From: a candidate division KSB1 bacterium
GTDB lineage: Bacteria > Zhuqueibacterota > Zhuqueibacteria > Zhuqueibacterales > Zhuqueibacteraceae
Length of the DNA stretch: 64,000 nucleotides
Direction: 5' to 3'
Assembly: GCA_034506255.1 (NCBI GenBank)
Contig: JAPDPX010000006.1
Coordinates: 186,001 to 250,000, forward strand
Position 1 is the first letter of the stretch. The number at the start of each line of letters is the position of its first letter. Both the position numbers and the translations under genes were made by a program. Under the pieces are notes generated by a model, which was not told the DNA's origin, made no database searches, and saw only the letters and a list, made by a program, of their open reading frames with translations. Positions 42,940 through 50,870 of this stretch are shown piece after piece.

Positions 42940-45087
42940 TCAATGGCCGGCCGGCACTGCCGCCTTCTCGGTTTGCGGCAGATAATCACTGTCGCGGCCG
43001 GGGACGCTATACTCGTACGGGCCGTGATAGACAGTCGGCGTCACCGGAAAATTGCCGTGCGGCGGCGGCGTGGGCGCGGTCCACTCCAGCGTGTTGGCAT
43101 GCCAGGGGTTGTCACTCTCCGCCTTGCGGCCCTTGAACATGCTGTAGAGAAAATTCACCGCAAAGATGAGCTGGGCGAAACCGAGCACAAAGGCGCTGAT
43201 GGTGATGAACTCGTTCATGCCCTGGAATTGTTTGAGAAAATCATACTGCAGCGGATTGGCGATGCGGCGCATGTGGCCGCCCACGCCCAGAATGTGCATC
43301 GGGAAGAAAGTGCAGTTGAAGGAGACAAAAGTCAGCCAGAAGTGAATCTTGCCCCAGGTGTCGTTCATCATGCGGCCATACATTTTCGGGAACCAGTAAT
43401 ACAGGCCGGCGAAAATGCCGAGCATGCTGCCGCCGAACACGACGTAGTGAATGTGGGCGACGATGTAATAGGTGTCGTGAATGAACATGTCCACCGGCGT
43501 CGAAGCCATGTAGATGCCGCTCAGGCCGCCGATGACGAACATCGAAACGAAGCCGAGAGCGAACAGCATCGGCACGGTGAAGCGGATGCTGCCGCCCCAC
43601 AAAGTGCCGAGCCAGTTGAAGGTTTTGATGGCGGAGGGCACGGCGATCAACATGGTGGAAACCATGAAGGTGGTGCCGAGCCGGGGGTTCATGCCGCTTT
43701 GAAACATGTGATGCCCCCACACGATCCAGCCCAGGAAGGCGATCGCCACCATCGCCCACACCATGGCACGGTAACCGAAGATCGGTTTACGGCTGAACAC
43801 CGACACGATTTCGGAGGCCAGCCCCATGGCCGGCAAAATGAGAATGTAAACTTCGGGATGGCCGAAAAACCAGAAAAGATGCTGCCAGAGCAGCGGTTCG
43901 CCGCCGCCGGCGACATTGAAAAAGTTGGTGCCCAGGGTTTGATCGAACAGCAACATGGCCAGCGCCGAGCTCAACACCGGCAGCGCCAGCAACAGGAGAA
44001 TGGCGACGATGAACAGCGACCAGACCGCGAGCGGCATGCGGAACAGCGTCATCCCGGGCGCACGCATGTTGATGATGGTGGTGATGTAGTTGATCGAGCC
44101 CATCAGCGAGGAGACGCCCAGCACGATCAGGCTGAAGGCCCACAGCACCTGGCCCATGTCGACCCCGGTCCAGGCCGGATTGGCAGCCAGCGGCGAGTAG
44201 GCCGTCCAACCGGTTGCCGCATGGCCGCCGGGCACAAGGAAGCCGGCCATCATCACCACGCCGGAGGCCACCGCCACCCAAAAGGAGAGCATATTGAGCA
44301 CGGGAAACGCCATGTCACGCGTGCCAATCATCAGCGGGATGAGGAAATTGCCGAAGCAACCGACCAGAATGGGCATCACCACGAAGAAGATCATGATGGT
44401 GGCGTGCATGGTGAACAGCGAGTTGTAAAATGCCGGGGCAATCGCCCCCATCGGCATGTTTTTCGCCAGCCAGTTCTGCTCGCTTTCATCTTTTTGCAGC
44501 CACTCCATCCAGAGCTTGTCCATCGCGGTTTTGGGCTCGCCGGTTTCGATAAATTCGGCGGAGGCCCCGATGAGCGGCAGCGGCTTGTCGGGATAGGCGA
44601 GTTGCCAGCGGAACAGCAGGGCGAACCCGCCGCCAAAGATCATCATCAGCAAGCCCAAAGTGAGAAATTGCTTGCCGATCATCTTGTGATCCATCGAGAT
44701 GATATGGGTGGCAAGGAAGCTGTGAGGATACTGCTCCGCGAGATTGCCCAGGCCGCCGATAATGAAGAAGAAGCCGACGAGAAAGTCGGAGAAGCCGAGC
44801 AGGGAGGGGGTGGTGATGCCCTGCAGCAATCCCCACACGGCCCAGACAGTGCCATAGAGCAGAGGCAGCGCGCCGAGCCACTTGTGCGGCCGCCGCCAGG
44901 TGAGCACACCGTTGGCAAGTGCCACCCCGCCGAATACCAGACGTGTCAGCAGGCCGCTTTCCGGCCGGATCAGCAGGGTGAGCAGAAGGAACAGGGCACC
45001 GGTGACGATCATGATCGCGCTGAAAATTTCGCCGAACAACCGACGTTGTTTCAGCTCATCGGCAGAGATGGTGTGTGCATGTGCCAT
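42940..45087 (-). CDS. ctaD: Cytochrome c oxidase subunit I with N-terminal membrane extension
   Basis: 715-residue catalytic subunit of an A-type heme-copper oxidase. The core starts near residue 133 (SMDHKMIGKQF). The low-spin heme His is in LFTMHATIMIFF. The CuB and cross-linked Tyr site is FGHPEVYILILP, the CuB His pair is WGHHMF, and heme a/a3 ligands are AHIHYVVFGG. The D-channel (GTRDMAFPVLN), Glu of HPEVY and K-channel Lys (SAIKTFNW) are all kept, so proton pumping is expected. The first 130 residues add about four hydrophobic segments not found in the standard core. It follows ctaC by 39 bases; GGGAG precedes ATG 45087. Confidence 0.95.
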   Translation of the reverse strand: MAHAHTISADELKQRRLFGEIFSAIMIVTGALFLLLTLLIRPESGLLTRLVFGGVALANGVLTWRRPHKWLGALPLLYGTVWAVWGLLQGITTPSLLGFSDFLVGFFFIIGGLGNLAEQYPHSFLATHIISMDHKMIGKQFLTLGLLMMIFGGGFALLFRWQLAYPDKPLPLIGASAEFIETGEPKTAMDKLWMEWLQKDESEQNWLAKNMPMGAIAPAFYNSLFTMHATIMIFFVVMPILVGCFGNFLIPLMIGTRDMAFPVLNMLSFWVAVASGVVMMAGFLVPGGHAATGWTAYSPLAANPAWTGVDMGQVLWAFSLIVLGVSSLMGSINYITTIINMRAPGMTLFRMPLAVWSLFIVAILLLLALPVLSSALAMLLFDQTLGTNFFNVAGGGEPLLWQHLFWFFGHPEVYILILPAMGLASEIVSVFSRKPIFGYRAMVWAMVAIAFLGWIVWGHHMFQSGMNPRLGTTFMVSTMLIAVPSAIKTFNWLGTLWGGSIRFTVPMLFALGFVSMFVIGGLSGIYMASTPVDMFIHDTYYIVAHIHYVVFGGSMLGIFAGLYYWFPKMYGRMMNDTWGKIHFWLTFVSFNCTFFPMHILGVGGHMRRIANPLQYDFLKQFQGMNEFITISAFVLGFAQLIFAVNFLYSMFKGRKAESDNPWHANTLEWTAPTPPPHGNFPVTPTVYHGPYEYSVPGRDSDYLPQTEKAAVPAGH

Positions 45088-45126
45088 TCTGAATTCTCCC
45101 TCGGAAAGATCGTGGATGGGTTGTCA

Positions 45127-45831
45127 TTACAGTTGGTTGCCGGCGCCGGTGGTATCGCCCGGTGCGGTTTCTTCCGCCGCCGGCCAGATCGCCAGCTTCC
45201 AGGCTTCGTAATCCGCCGGCGCATCGACATAAAGTGTGCCCTTCATGCCGGAATGGCCGAAGCCGCACAGCTCGGCGCAGGGGATTTCGTAGACGCCGGG
45301 CTTGGTCGCCTGAAACCAGGCGGTGATCTTGTGCCCGGGGACGGCATCCTGTTTCAACCGCAGTTGCGGCACGAAGAAACTGTGAATCACATCCAACGAA
45401 TTCAAATGCACGTGCACCACGGCATTCACGGGCACATGCAGGTCGTTGTCAATCTGGTAATCGTCAGCGGTGTCGAATTGGCGGTCGGGTCCGGGATAGA
45501 GAATCTGCCAATTGAACTGTTTGCCGGTAACACGCACCTCCACGTCCGCCGGCGGCCGCTGCTGTTTGATTTCACCCCAGAGCGGCCTGCTGGCAAACGC
45601 GAGTGCGAACATCGCAACGGTGGTGGCGCTCGTCCACACCCATTCCAGGGTGGTGTTGCCATGGCTGTAGATGGCGCGCCGGCCCTCGCGGTGACGGTAT
45701 TTGATGAGGAAGTAGATCATGGTCGCCGCCACCAGCACGAAGACCGCGGCCGTCAGGTAGTAGATGATGTAAAAGATGAAGTCGATTCTACTGCCGTAAG
45801 TGGAAGCATTTTCCGGAAGCCAGTCAAGCAT
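45127..45831 (-). CDS. ctaC: Cytochrome c oxidase subunit II (CuA)
   Basis: 234-residue subunit II that receives electrons at the CuA centre. Two membrane helices lie near residues 14-38 and 60-80 (FIFYIIYYLTAAVFVLVAATMIYFLI family pattern; LEWVWTSATTVAMFALAF). The periplasmic cupredoxin domain has VIHSFFVPQLRLKQDAVPG and the CuA ligands CAELCGFGHSGM, with the upstream His in VIHSF. There is no fused cytochrome c domain, so the enzyme is aa3- rather than caa3-type. GGGAGGAG precedes ATG 45831, which rules out the longer open frame. Confidence 0.95.
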   Translation of the reverse strand: MLDWLPENASTYGSRIDFIFYIIYYLTAAVFVLVAATMIYFLIKYRHREGRRAIYSHGNTTLEWVWTSATTVAMFALAFASRPLWGEIKQQRPPADVEVRVTGKQFNWQILYPGPDRQFDTADDYQIDNDLHVPVNAVVHVHLNSLDVIHSFFVPQLRLKQDAVPGHKITAWFQATKPGVYEIPCAELCGFGHSGMKGTLYVDAPADYEAWKLAIWPAAEETAPGDTTGAGNQL

Positions 45832-45896
45832 TGCAGCTCTCCTCCCTTGGCAAGGTTGAGTGATGAAATACAGCGGATGGCAGAAAGGGCACCAGC

Positions 45897-46676
45897 TTAG
45901 TGTGCAACAAACGTGAAATCGAGACACAGCGCCGCCGAGTCGCCGAGCGCGAGCCGCTGCTCACGCCGGCCCAACTTCTCGTGCCAAGCCACCACCTGGT
46001 AGGCACCGGCGGGCAACGGGCCCAGGCGATAGCTGCCGGTCGTGTCTGTCACCTGGAAAAATGGATGCTCCAAGACTCCGGCATAGGCCGACATCCACGG
46101 ATGCACATTGCAGCGAAAGGGAATCATGACCTCGGGCCGGATGAAAGTGCGCGTCAACTGTTTCACGTGACGCGTCATGCCGAGATTGAAAGGTGGGTTG
46201 TGTTTTGCGGCCGCGTGAACGTTGTGCATCGTGTCGTCGCTGTTCAAAATCAGCAGAGACTGGCCAGTCTGAATGCCGAACACGTGCGGCTGATACTGGC
46301 ACCCAATCTGATTCAACACCACGGGGCTGCCGGGCGGCGGATATTTTTGCACGACCCCCTCGGCCAGATAAACGAAGACGTGGCGCAACGTCCGGTTGGC
46401 GTTGACCACAAATTCGTCTGAGACAACCACCGAGGAACCGTCTTGCCTGCAGGCGGGATCAGTTGCCATGCGAATGACTTTCGCTGCAGGCGCTTCGCCC
46501 TGAAAATGAATCTGACCATAGATGAAACTCGTCGCCGGTTTGACCGGCGCGGGAACGACTGTTTCAGATTTGGGAGTTGGAACTGACTGACTGTCGCCGC
46601 TGCAGGCTGACCAACATATTGGCGTGAGACATGAAATCAAACAGGCGACACGCACGCGGGATAGCGCAATTTTCAC
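45897..46676 (-). CDS. Cupredoxin-like lipoprotein, first gene of oxidase operon
   Basis: 259-residue predicted lipoprotein. The signal ends TPICWSAC. The first domain (YGQIHFQGEAPAAKVIRMATDPAC) opens a beta sandwich. The copper-ligand set is plausible: His in TMHNVH, then CNVHPWM giving Cys, His and Met, as in blue-copper cupredoxins. The C-terminal 50 residues form a carboxypeptidase-regulatory-like sheet (TDTTGSYRLGPLPAGAYQVVAWHEK). It could bring electrons or copper to the oxidase encoded immediately downstream. GTG 46676 gives a good lipoprotein signal; TTG 46712 is an alternative. A promoter lies at 46745-46773. Confidence 0.75.
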   Translation of the reverse strand: MKIALSRVRVACLISCLTPICWSACSGDSQSVPTPKSETVVPAPVKPATSFIYGQIHFQGEAPAAKVIRMATDPACRQDGSSVVVSDEFVVNANRTLRHVFVYLAEGVVQKYPPPGSPVVLNQIGCQYQPHVFGIQTGQSLLILNSDDTMHNVHAAAKHNPPFNLGMTRHVKQLTRTFIRPEVMIPFRCNVHPWMSAYAGVLEHPFFQVTDTTGSYRLGPLPAGAYQVVAWHEKLGRREQRLALGDSAALCLDFTFVAH

Positions 46677-46744
46677 AGTTCGTCTGATGTGACGGGCTGC
46701 CGGGAGCAGCAATCTGATGCAGGATATGTTAAAATTGGCGGTAA

Positions 46745-46773
46745 AATGTAGTCAGACAAGGGCGCAATGTCAA
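46745..46773 (-). promoter_or_regulatory. Sigma70-type promoter for the oxidase operon
   Basis: On the minus strand: -35 TTGACA (complement of 46768-46773), 17-base spacer, -10 TACATT (complement of 46745-46750). It would start transcription near 46738. Confidence 0.65.
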
Positions 46774-46893
46774 GCGGAAATTTGCAACCGTTTTCACAGC
46801 CGCTGGCCGGCAAGACTGCACCACGGCTGTCGATCACACGCCCTCATTCCAACTGACAACATGATGATTGCAGACAATGGCGCAAAAAATGTC

Positions 46894-46948
46894 TTGTTTG
46901 TTTCTGCGATACACATTATTTTTAGATGTTCCTAAATTTTGTTTTAGG
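46894..46948 (+). promoter_or_regulatory. feo promoter overlapped by a DtxR-type box
   Basis: -35 TTGTTT (46894-46899), 17-base spacer, -10 TATTTT (46917-46922). Overlapping the -10 and start site is TTTAG-ATGTTC-CTAAA (46921-46936), which has the TTAG-N6-CTAA form of DtxR/IdeR boxes, followed by a second dyad CCTAAA-TTTTGT-TTTAGG (46931-46948). Confidence 0.6.
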
Positions 46949-47120
46949 AGATATGATCGTCGAAGCTGCTTTCACTTGTGAATAAATATTTCCAAAACTG
47001 CATACTCAGCGACATCGATGCGTACCCCACGAGGGCCGAACGCAATTTGACCGGTGCGCGCGCTGTGGTCGTGCACGGGATTGCAGGTTATCCCGCGGTG
47101 ATGTGTGAAGTAGCCCAGAT

Positions 47121-47154
47121 CTTCCTGCAGACAAGAGGTCTGCCCTGCGTCCCC
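47121..47154. repeat. Dispersed CTGCAGGC repeat (family A), copy
   Basis: CCTGCAGACAAGAGGTCTGC is shared exactly with 36550-36587. It lies in the leader between the feo promoter and its first gene. Confidence 0.7.
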
Positions 47155-47366
47155 ACATGGAGCGGAGGCATGACGATTTCAGGTGTCCTCGCCACGAGCA
47201 CAGAGGCGCAAACACCCAGTCGGCATGCAGCTCTGGGGAATCACATTGGCAGTGCCCCGACGAAAGCATCATCATGTCAATTGGTTGCCGGTTTCTGAAG
47301 GGGCACGGCCACACCACCCTGCTTCGTTTGGCTGGTAAAAGACAGAACGATGCGGAGACGAGACAG

Positions 47367-48395
47367 ATGGTGGATCCTATAATGGCCTTGTTGACAGCGT
47401 TTGGCTTGCTGGCGCTGGCAGCAATCGTGCTTTGGCCCAATTACGGCTTGCTTGTCCAGTGGCAGAAACTCAATCGCACCACGCAGAAGGTGTTGATTGA
47501 GGACGCGCTCAAGCATCTTTATCACCAGGAGGAGAAGGGCCAGCGGGCAACCCTGGAGAGCCTGTCCGGCGCGTTGAGCATCAGCCGCGATCAGGCCGCC
47601 CGCCTGCTCACCAAGCTCGAAAGCCTGGGGTTGATCATCTCCCAGCAAAACGGTTTCGGCCTGACCGCCGAGGGCCGCTCCGATGCCCTGCGCATCATTC
47701 GAGTGCATCGCTTGTGGGAACGCTACTTTGCGGATGAAACCGGCCTGGCTGCCACCGAGTGGCACAATGAGGCGGAAAGGCGCGAGCACATCACCACCGC
47801 CGAAGAGGCCGAAAAACTGGCACGGCAGATGAGCAACCCGCTGCACGATCCGCATGGCGATCCCATCCCGACCTCGGGCGGTGAGCTGCCGGCCCAGGAG
47901 GATCAACCGCTCACAGATCTGCCGGTCGGCGAGCTTGCCCGCATCGTGCACATCGAAGACGAGCCGGCGGTGATCTATGCACAATTATCCGCCGAGGGCC
48001 TGCACCCCGGCATGATCATCCGCGTGCTGGACAAATCGCCCGAGCGCATTCAATTCATCGCCAATGGCGAGGAATTCAAACTGGCACCGGTGGCTGCCGC
48101 CAACGTGAGTGTGGTGCCGCTCACCAACGGCCAGGAAATGGAAGGTCCGTTCGAGTCGCTGAGCGCACTCAAGACCGGGGAAACCGGGGTGGTGCTCGGC
48201 ATTTCGCGCAACTGCCGCGGCTTGCAGCGCCGGCGTTTGATGGACCTGGGGATCGTGCCGGGCACCACGGTTACGGCGGAGCTCTCCAGCCCCAGCGGCA
48301 ATCCCATGGCCTACAACATTCGCGGCGCGCTGATCGCGCTGCGCAGAGAGCAAGCGAGCCACATCTACATTCAGCGCAAGGAGAAGGAGGCATGA
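47367..48395 (+). CDS. Membrane-anchored DtxR-type regulator fused to FeoA domains
   Basis: 342-residue fusion. Residues about 5-25 form a membrane helix ([19 protein letters not shown]). A winged HTH follows (residues about 45-105; [25 protein letters not shown]). The metal-sensing and dimer region has [20 protein letters not shown] and [12 protein letters not shown], all DtxR-family hallmarks. Where DtxR has Met10 and Cys102, this protein has Asp (IEDALKHLY) and Glu (EAERREH), as in MntR-like sensors. Two FeoA-like SH3 domains end it ([36 protein letters not shown]). It overlaps the FeoB GTPase gene by ATGA. It may both regulate and assist Fe/Mn uptake. ATG 47367 follows GGAG. Confidence 0.85.
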   Translation: MVDPIMALLTAFGLLALAAIVLWPNYGLLVQWQKLNRTTQKVLIEDALKHLYHQEEKGQRATLESLSGALSISRDQAARLLTKLESLGLIISQQNGFGLTAEGRSDALRIIRVHRLWERYFADETGLAATEWHNEAERREHITTAEEAEKLARQMSNPLHDPHGDPIPTSGGELPAQEDQPLTDLPVGELARIVHIEDEPAVIYAQLSAEGLHPGMIIRVLDKSPERIQFIANGEEFKLAPVAAANVSVVPLTNGQEMEGPFESLSALKTGETGVVLGISRNCRGLQRRRLMDLGIVPGTTVTAELSSPSGNPMAYNIRGALIALRREQASHIYIQRKEKEA

Positions 48396-49210
48396 ACCTG
48401 CCCGCCACACCAGCCGCCTGCGAAAGCTGTCCGGTACATCACGCCGGGAACTTGATCAAGCTCGGTGTGAACATGGAATCGTTCGACTATGTCGTGGCGC
48501 TGGCCGGCAACCCCAACACCGGCAAAAGCACGGTGTTCAACGCGTTGACCGGCCTGCGGCAGCACACCGGCAACTGGCCCGGCAAAACCGTAACGCGCGC
48601 CGAGGGTGGTTTCGTCTATACGGGCAAGCGCTACAAGATCGTGGATCTGCCGGGAACCTACTCGCTGCTGTCCACCAGCACCGATGAGGAGGTCGCACGC
48701 AATTTCATCCTGTTTGGCCGGCCCGATGTCACTGTGATCGTGGTGGATGCCACCCGCCTGGAGCGCAATCTCAACCTGGTGCTGCAGGTTTTGGAAATCA
48801 CCAACCGCGCGGTGGTCTGCCTGAATCTCATTGATGAGGCGCGCCGGCACCGCTTGAGCATCGATGATCGGCTGCTGGCCAGGGAACTGGGCGTGCCGGT
48901 GGTGCCGACAGCCGCGCGCAGCGGCCTGGGCATTCCGGAACTGTTGCAACAGTTGCATGCTGTCGCCACCGGGGAGTATGTCTGCCAGCCGCGCCGCATC
49001 AAGGGCGAGTCGCGCAGCCTGAAATTTGCGCTGGAAAAACTGACCACCATGCTCACCGCGAGATTCCCGGGCCTTGCGAACGCGCGCTGGGTGGCGTTGC
49101 GGTTGCTGGAGGGAGATCCGCGCATCATCGAAGCGGTGCGCAGCGGCGAGATGACGGCACTGGCACAGGCCCGGCAACTGCAGCCCGCCGCCGCTCTGGC
49201 CAACCCCTGA
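48392..49210 (+). CDS. feoB: FeoB N-terminal GTPase, separate gene
   Basis: 272-residue cytoplasmic G-protein half of the ferrous iron transporter FeoB. G1 is GNPNTGKST, the switch I block is [11 protein letters not shown]3 is DLPGTYSL, G4 is NLID and G5 is TAARSG; the FeoB-specific [16 protein letters not shown] is kept. A helical GDI-like tail ends [12 protein letters not shown] and then stops before any membrane segment. The N-terminus adds a CESCPVHH segment. The membrane half is encoded separately 101 bases downstream, so the protein must act in trans with it. Confidence 0.93.
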   Translation: MNLPATPAACESCPVHHAGNLIKLGVNMESFDYVVALAGNPNTGKSTVFNALTGLRQHTGNWPGKTVTRAEGGFVYTGKRYKIVDLPGTYSLLSTSTDEEVARNFILFGRPDVTVIVVDATRLERNLNLVLQVLEITNRAVVCLNLIDEARRHRLSIDDRLLARELGVPVVPTAARSGLGIPELLQQLHAVATGEYVCQPRRIKGESRSLKFALEKLTTMLTARFPGLANARWVALRLLEGDPRIIEAVRSGEMTALAQARQLQPAAALANP

Positions 49211-49311
49211 GACGCCTGCAATCCGGTGCCCACTCTGACACGTCCGGTCGCGGGCACGTGCCTTGTGACGGCAAAGGCCGCCTGAAACCTGCATTAACCC
49301 GGGATATTCCC

Positions 49312-50757
49312 ATGAGCCATGACCACAAACCCACAACCGTGTCCTCCGAAGCCATTCTGGCAACCGCCAACCAACTGCGCTGGGAGGTCGGCGAGCATCT
49401 GCATGATTCCCTGATGGACACGATCTATCAGGAAGCCTCCCGCATCGCCGCGAAGGTCGTGACCCCGGCCGGCGAGAAGCCGAAGTTCGACTGGGACCGT
49501 GCGCTCGACCGCCTGCTCACCAGCCGCTTGACCGGTGTCCCCGTCATGCTCTTGCTGTTGACGCTGGTCTTCTGGCTGACCATCGCGGGTGCCAACGTGC
49601 CCTCCAGTCTGATCGCCGGGTTGTTGATCGACACAATTCATCCGATGCTGAAAGACCTGGCCGCAGCCATCGGCATGCCGTGGTGGCTCGCTGGACTGCT
49701 GTTCGACGGCGTCTATCTCGCCGCCGCCTGGGTGGTGAGCGTGATGCTGCCGCCCATGGCGATTTTCTTTCCGCTGTTCACGCTGCTGGAAGATTTCGGT
49801 TATCTGCCGCGCATCGCGTTCAACCTGGACAATCTCTTCCGCAAATCCGGTGCGCACGGCAAGCAGGCACTAACCATGAGCATGGGCTATGGCTGCAACG
49901 CTGCCGGCGTCATCGCCACACGCATCATCGACAGCCCGCGCGAGCGCTTGATCGCCATCCTGACCAACAATTTTGCCCTGTGCAACGGCCGCTGGCCCAC
50001 ACAGATTCTCATGGCCTCCCTGTTCATCGGCGCGACGGTGCCGCCTGCCTGGGCGGGACTCGTTTCCGCGGCCGCGGTGGTGGGCGTGGCTCTGCTCGGC
50101 GTGTTTTTGACGTTTGTGACCTCCTGGTTTCTTTCACGCACCATTCTCAAGGGTGAAGCGTCCACCTTCAGCCTCGAGCTGCCGCCTTATCGGCCGCCGC
50201 AAATCTTGAAAACCCTGTACACCTCGCTGATCGACCGCACCATCTTCGTGCTCTGGCGCGCAGTGGTGTTTGCGGTGCCGGCCGGCGCGGTGATCTGGCT
50301 GTTGAGCAACCTCTCCATCGGCCGGGCCAGCATCGCCGAGCACATCATTGATTTCTTCAATCCCTTTGGCGTGTTGATCGGCTTGAACGGCGTCATTCTG
50401 CTGGCCTACCTCATCGCCATTCCCGCCAACGAGATTGTCGTGCCCACCATTCTCATGCTGTCGGTGCTCACCGCCAAGCTCACGGGAGTGGGCGCCGGCG
50501 CCGGGGTGATGTTCGAGCTGGAGGACGCCTCCGCCTACATGACGATCTTCAATGCCGCGGGCTGGACAACGCTGACCGCGGTCTGCCTGATGCTCTTCAG
50601 CCTGGTGCACAACCCCTGCTCGACCACGATCTATACCATCTATAAGGAGACCGGCAGCGCCAAGTGGGCGACGTTTTCCGCCCTGCTGCCGCTCATGATG
50701 GGAGTAGTGATTTGCTTTTTCCTGGCGCAAATCTGGCGGTTGGTGGGGGGAAGGTGA
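49312..50757 (+). CDS. feoB: FeoB membrane permease domain, separate gene
   Basis: 481-residue membrane half of FeoB with a short cytoplasmic helical start (residues about 15-60; RWEVGEHLHDSLMDTIYQEA). It carries the FeoB membrane segment LLTSRLTGVPVMLLLLTLVFW, then a Gate domain with EDFGYLPRIAF and SMGYGCNAAGVIATRII, and a second Gate with IPANEIVVPTIL and HNPCSTTIYTIYKETGS. The two Cys in GYGCN and NPCST are the conserved pore cysteines. Together with the preceding GTPase gene it makes a complete FeoB. The likely start is ATG 49312. Confidence 0.92.
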   Translation: MSHDHKPTTVSSEAILATANQLRWEVGEHLHDSLMDTIYQEASRIAAKVVTPAGEKPKFDWDRALDRLLTSRLTGVPVMLLLLTLVFWLTIAGANVPSSLIAGLLIDTIHPMLKDLAAAIGMPWWLAGLLFDGVYLAAAWVVSVMLPPMAIFFPLFTLLEDFGYLPRIAFNLDNLFRKSGAHGKQALTMSMGYGCNAAGVIATRIIDSPRERLIAILTNNFALCNGRWPTQILMASLFIGATVPPAWAGLVSAAAVVGVALLGVFLTFVTSWFLSRTILKGEASTFSLELPPYRPPQILKTLYTSLIDRTIFVLWRAVVFAVPAGAVIWLLSNLSIGRASIAEHIIDFFNPFGVLIGLNGVILLAYLIAIPANEIVVPTILMLSVLTAKLTGVGAGAGVMFELEDASAYMTIFNAAGWTTLTAVCLMLFSLVHNPCSTTIYTIYKETGSAKWATFSALLPLMMGVVICFFLAQIWRLVGGR

Positions 50758-50870
50758 GCAAATTGCGCGGGCGACTGGCACGCCGGTCTCCTTAAACAAA
50801 CTGACCACGACAACCACCTCGATCCCATCTGCTGAACCGCCGGCACCACGCTGCGCGCCTGCTGTTCTCC

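Larger units (their letters stand above)
46677..47366. other. Divergent intergenic region between oxidase and feo loci
   Basis: No gene is supported. It contains a minus-strand promoter (46745-46773), a plus-strand promoter with a DtxR-type operator (46894-46948), and a family A repeat (47121-47154) within the long feo leader. An open frame at 46978-47298 runs through the repeat and is not convincing. Confidence 0.6.

Noticed and set aside
42943-45900. 985-residue open frame on the plus strand opposite ctaD and ctaC
   Set aside because: It is the antisense shadow of two strongly conserved oxidase genes in GC-rich DNA, and its product is His/Gln/Glu/Arg-rich with no domain.
46978-47298. Possible 106-residue gene before the feo operon
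   Set aside because: It crosses a family A repeat, lacks a Shine-Dalgarno and has no recognisable domain; more likely feo leader.
49211-49311. FeoB split as a simple frameshift
   Set aside because: The frame is open, but a joined protein would carry a linker far longer than in normal FeoB; kept as a possible alternative but not the main reading.
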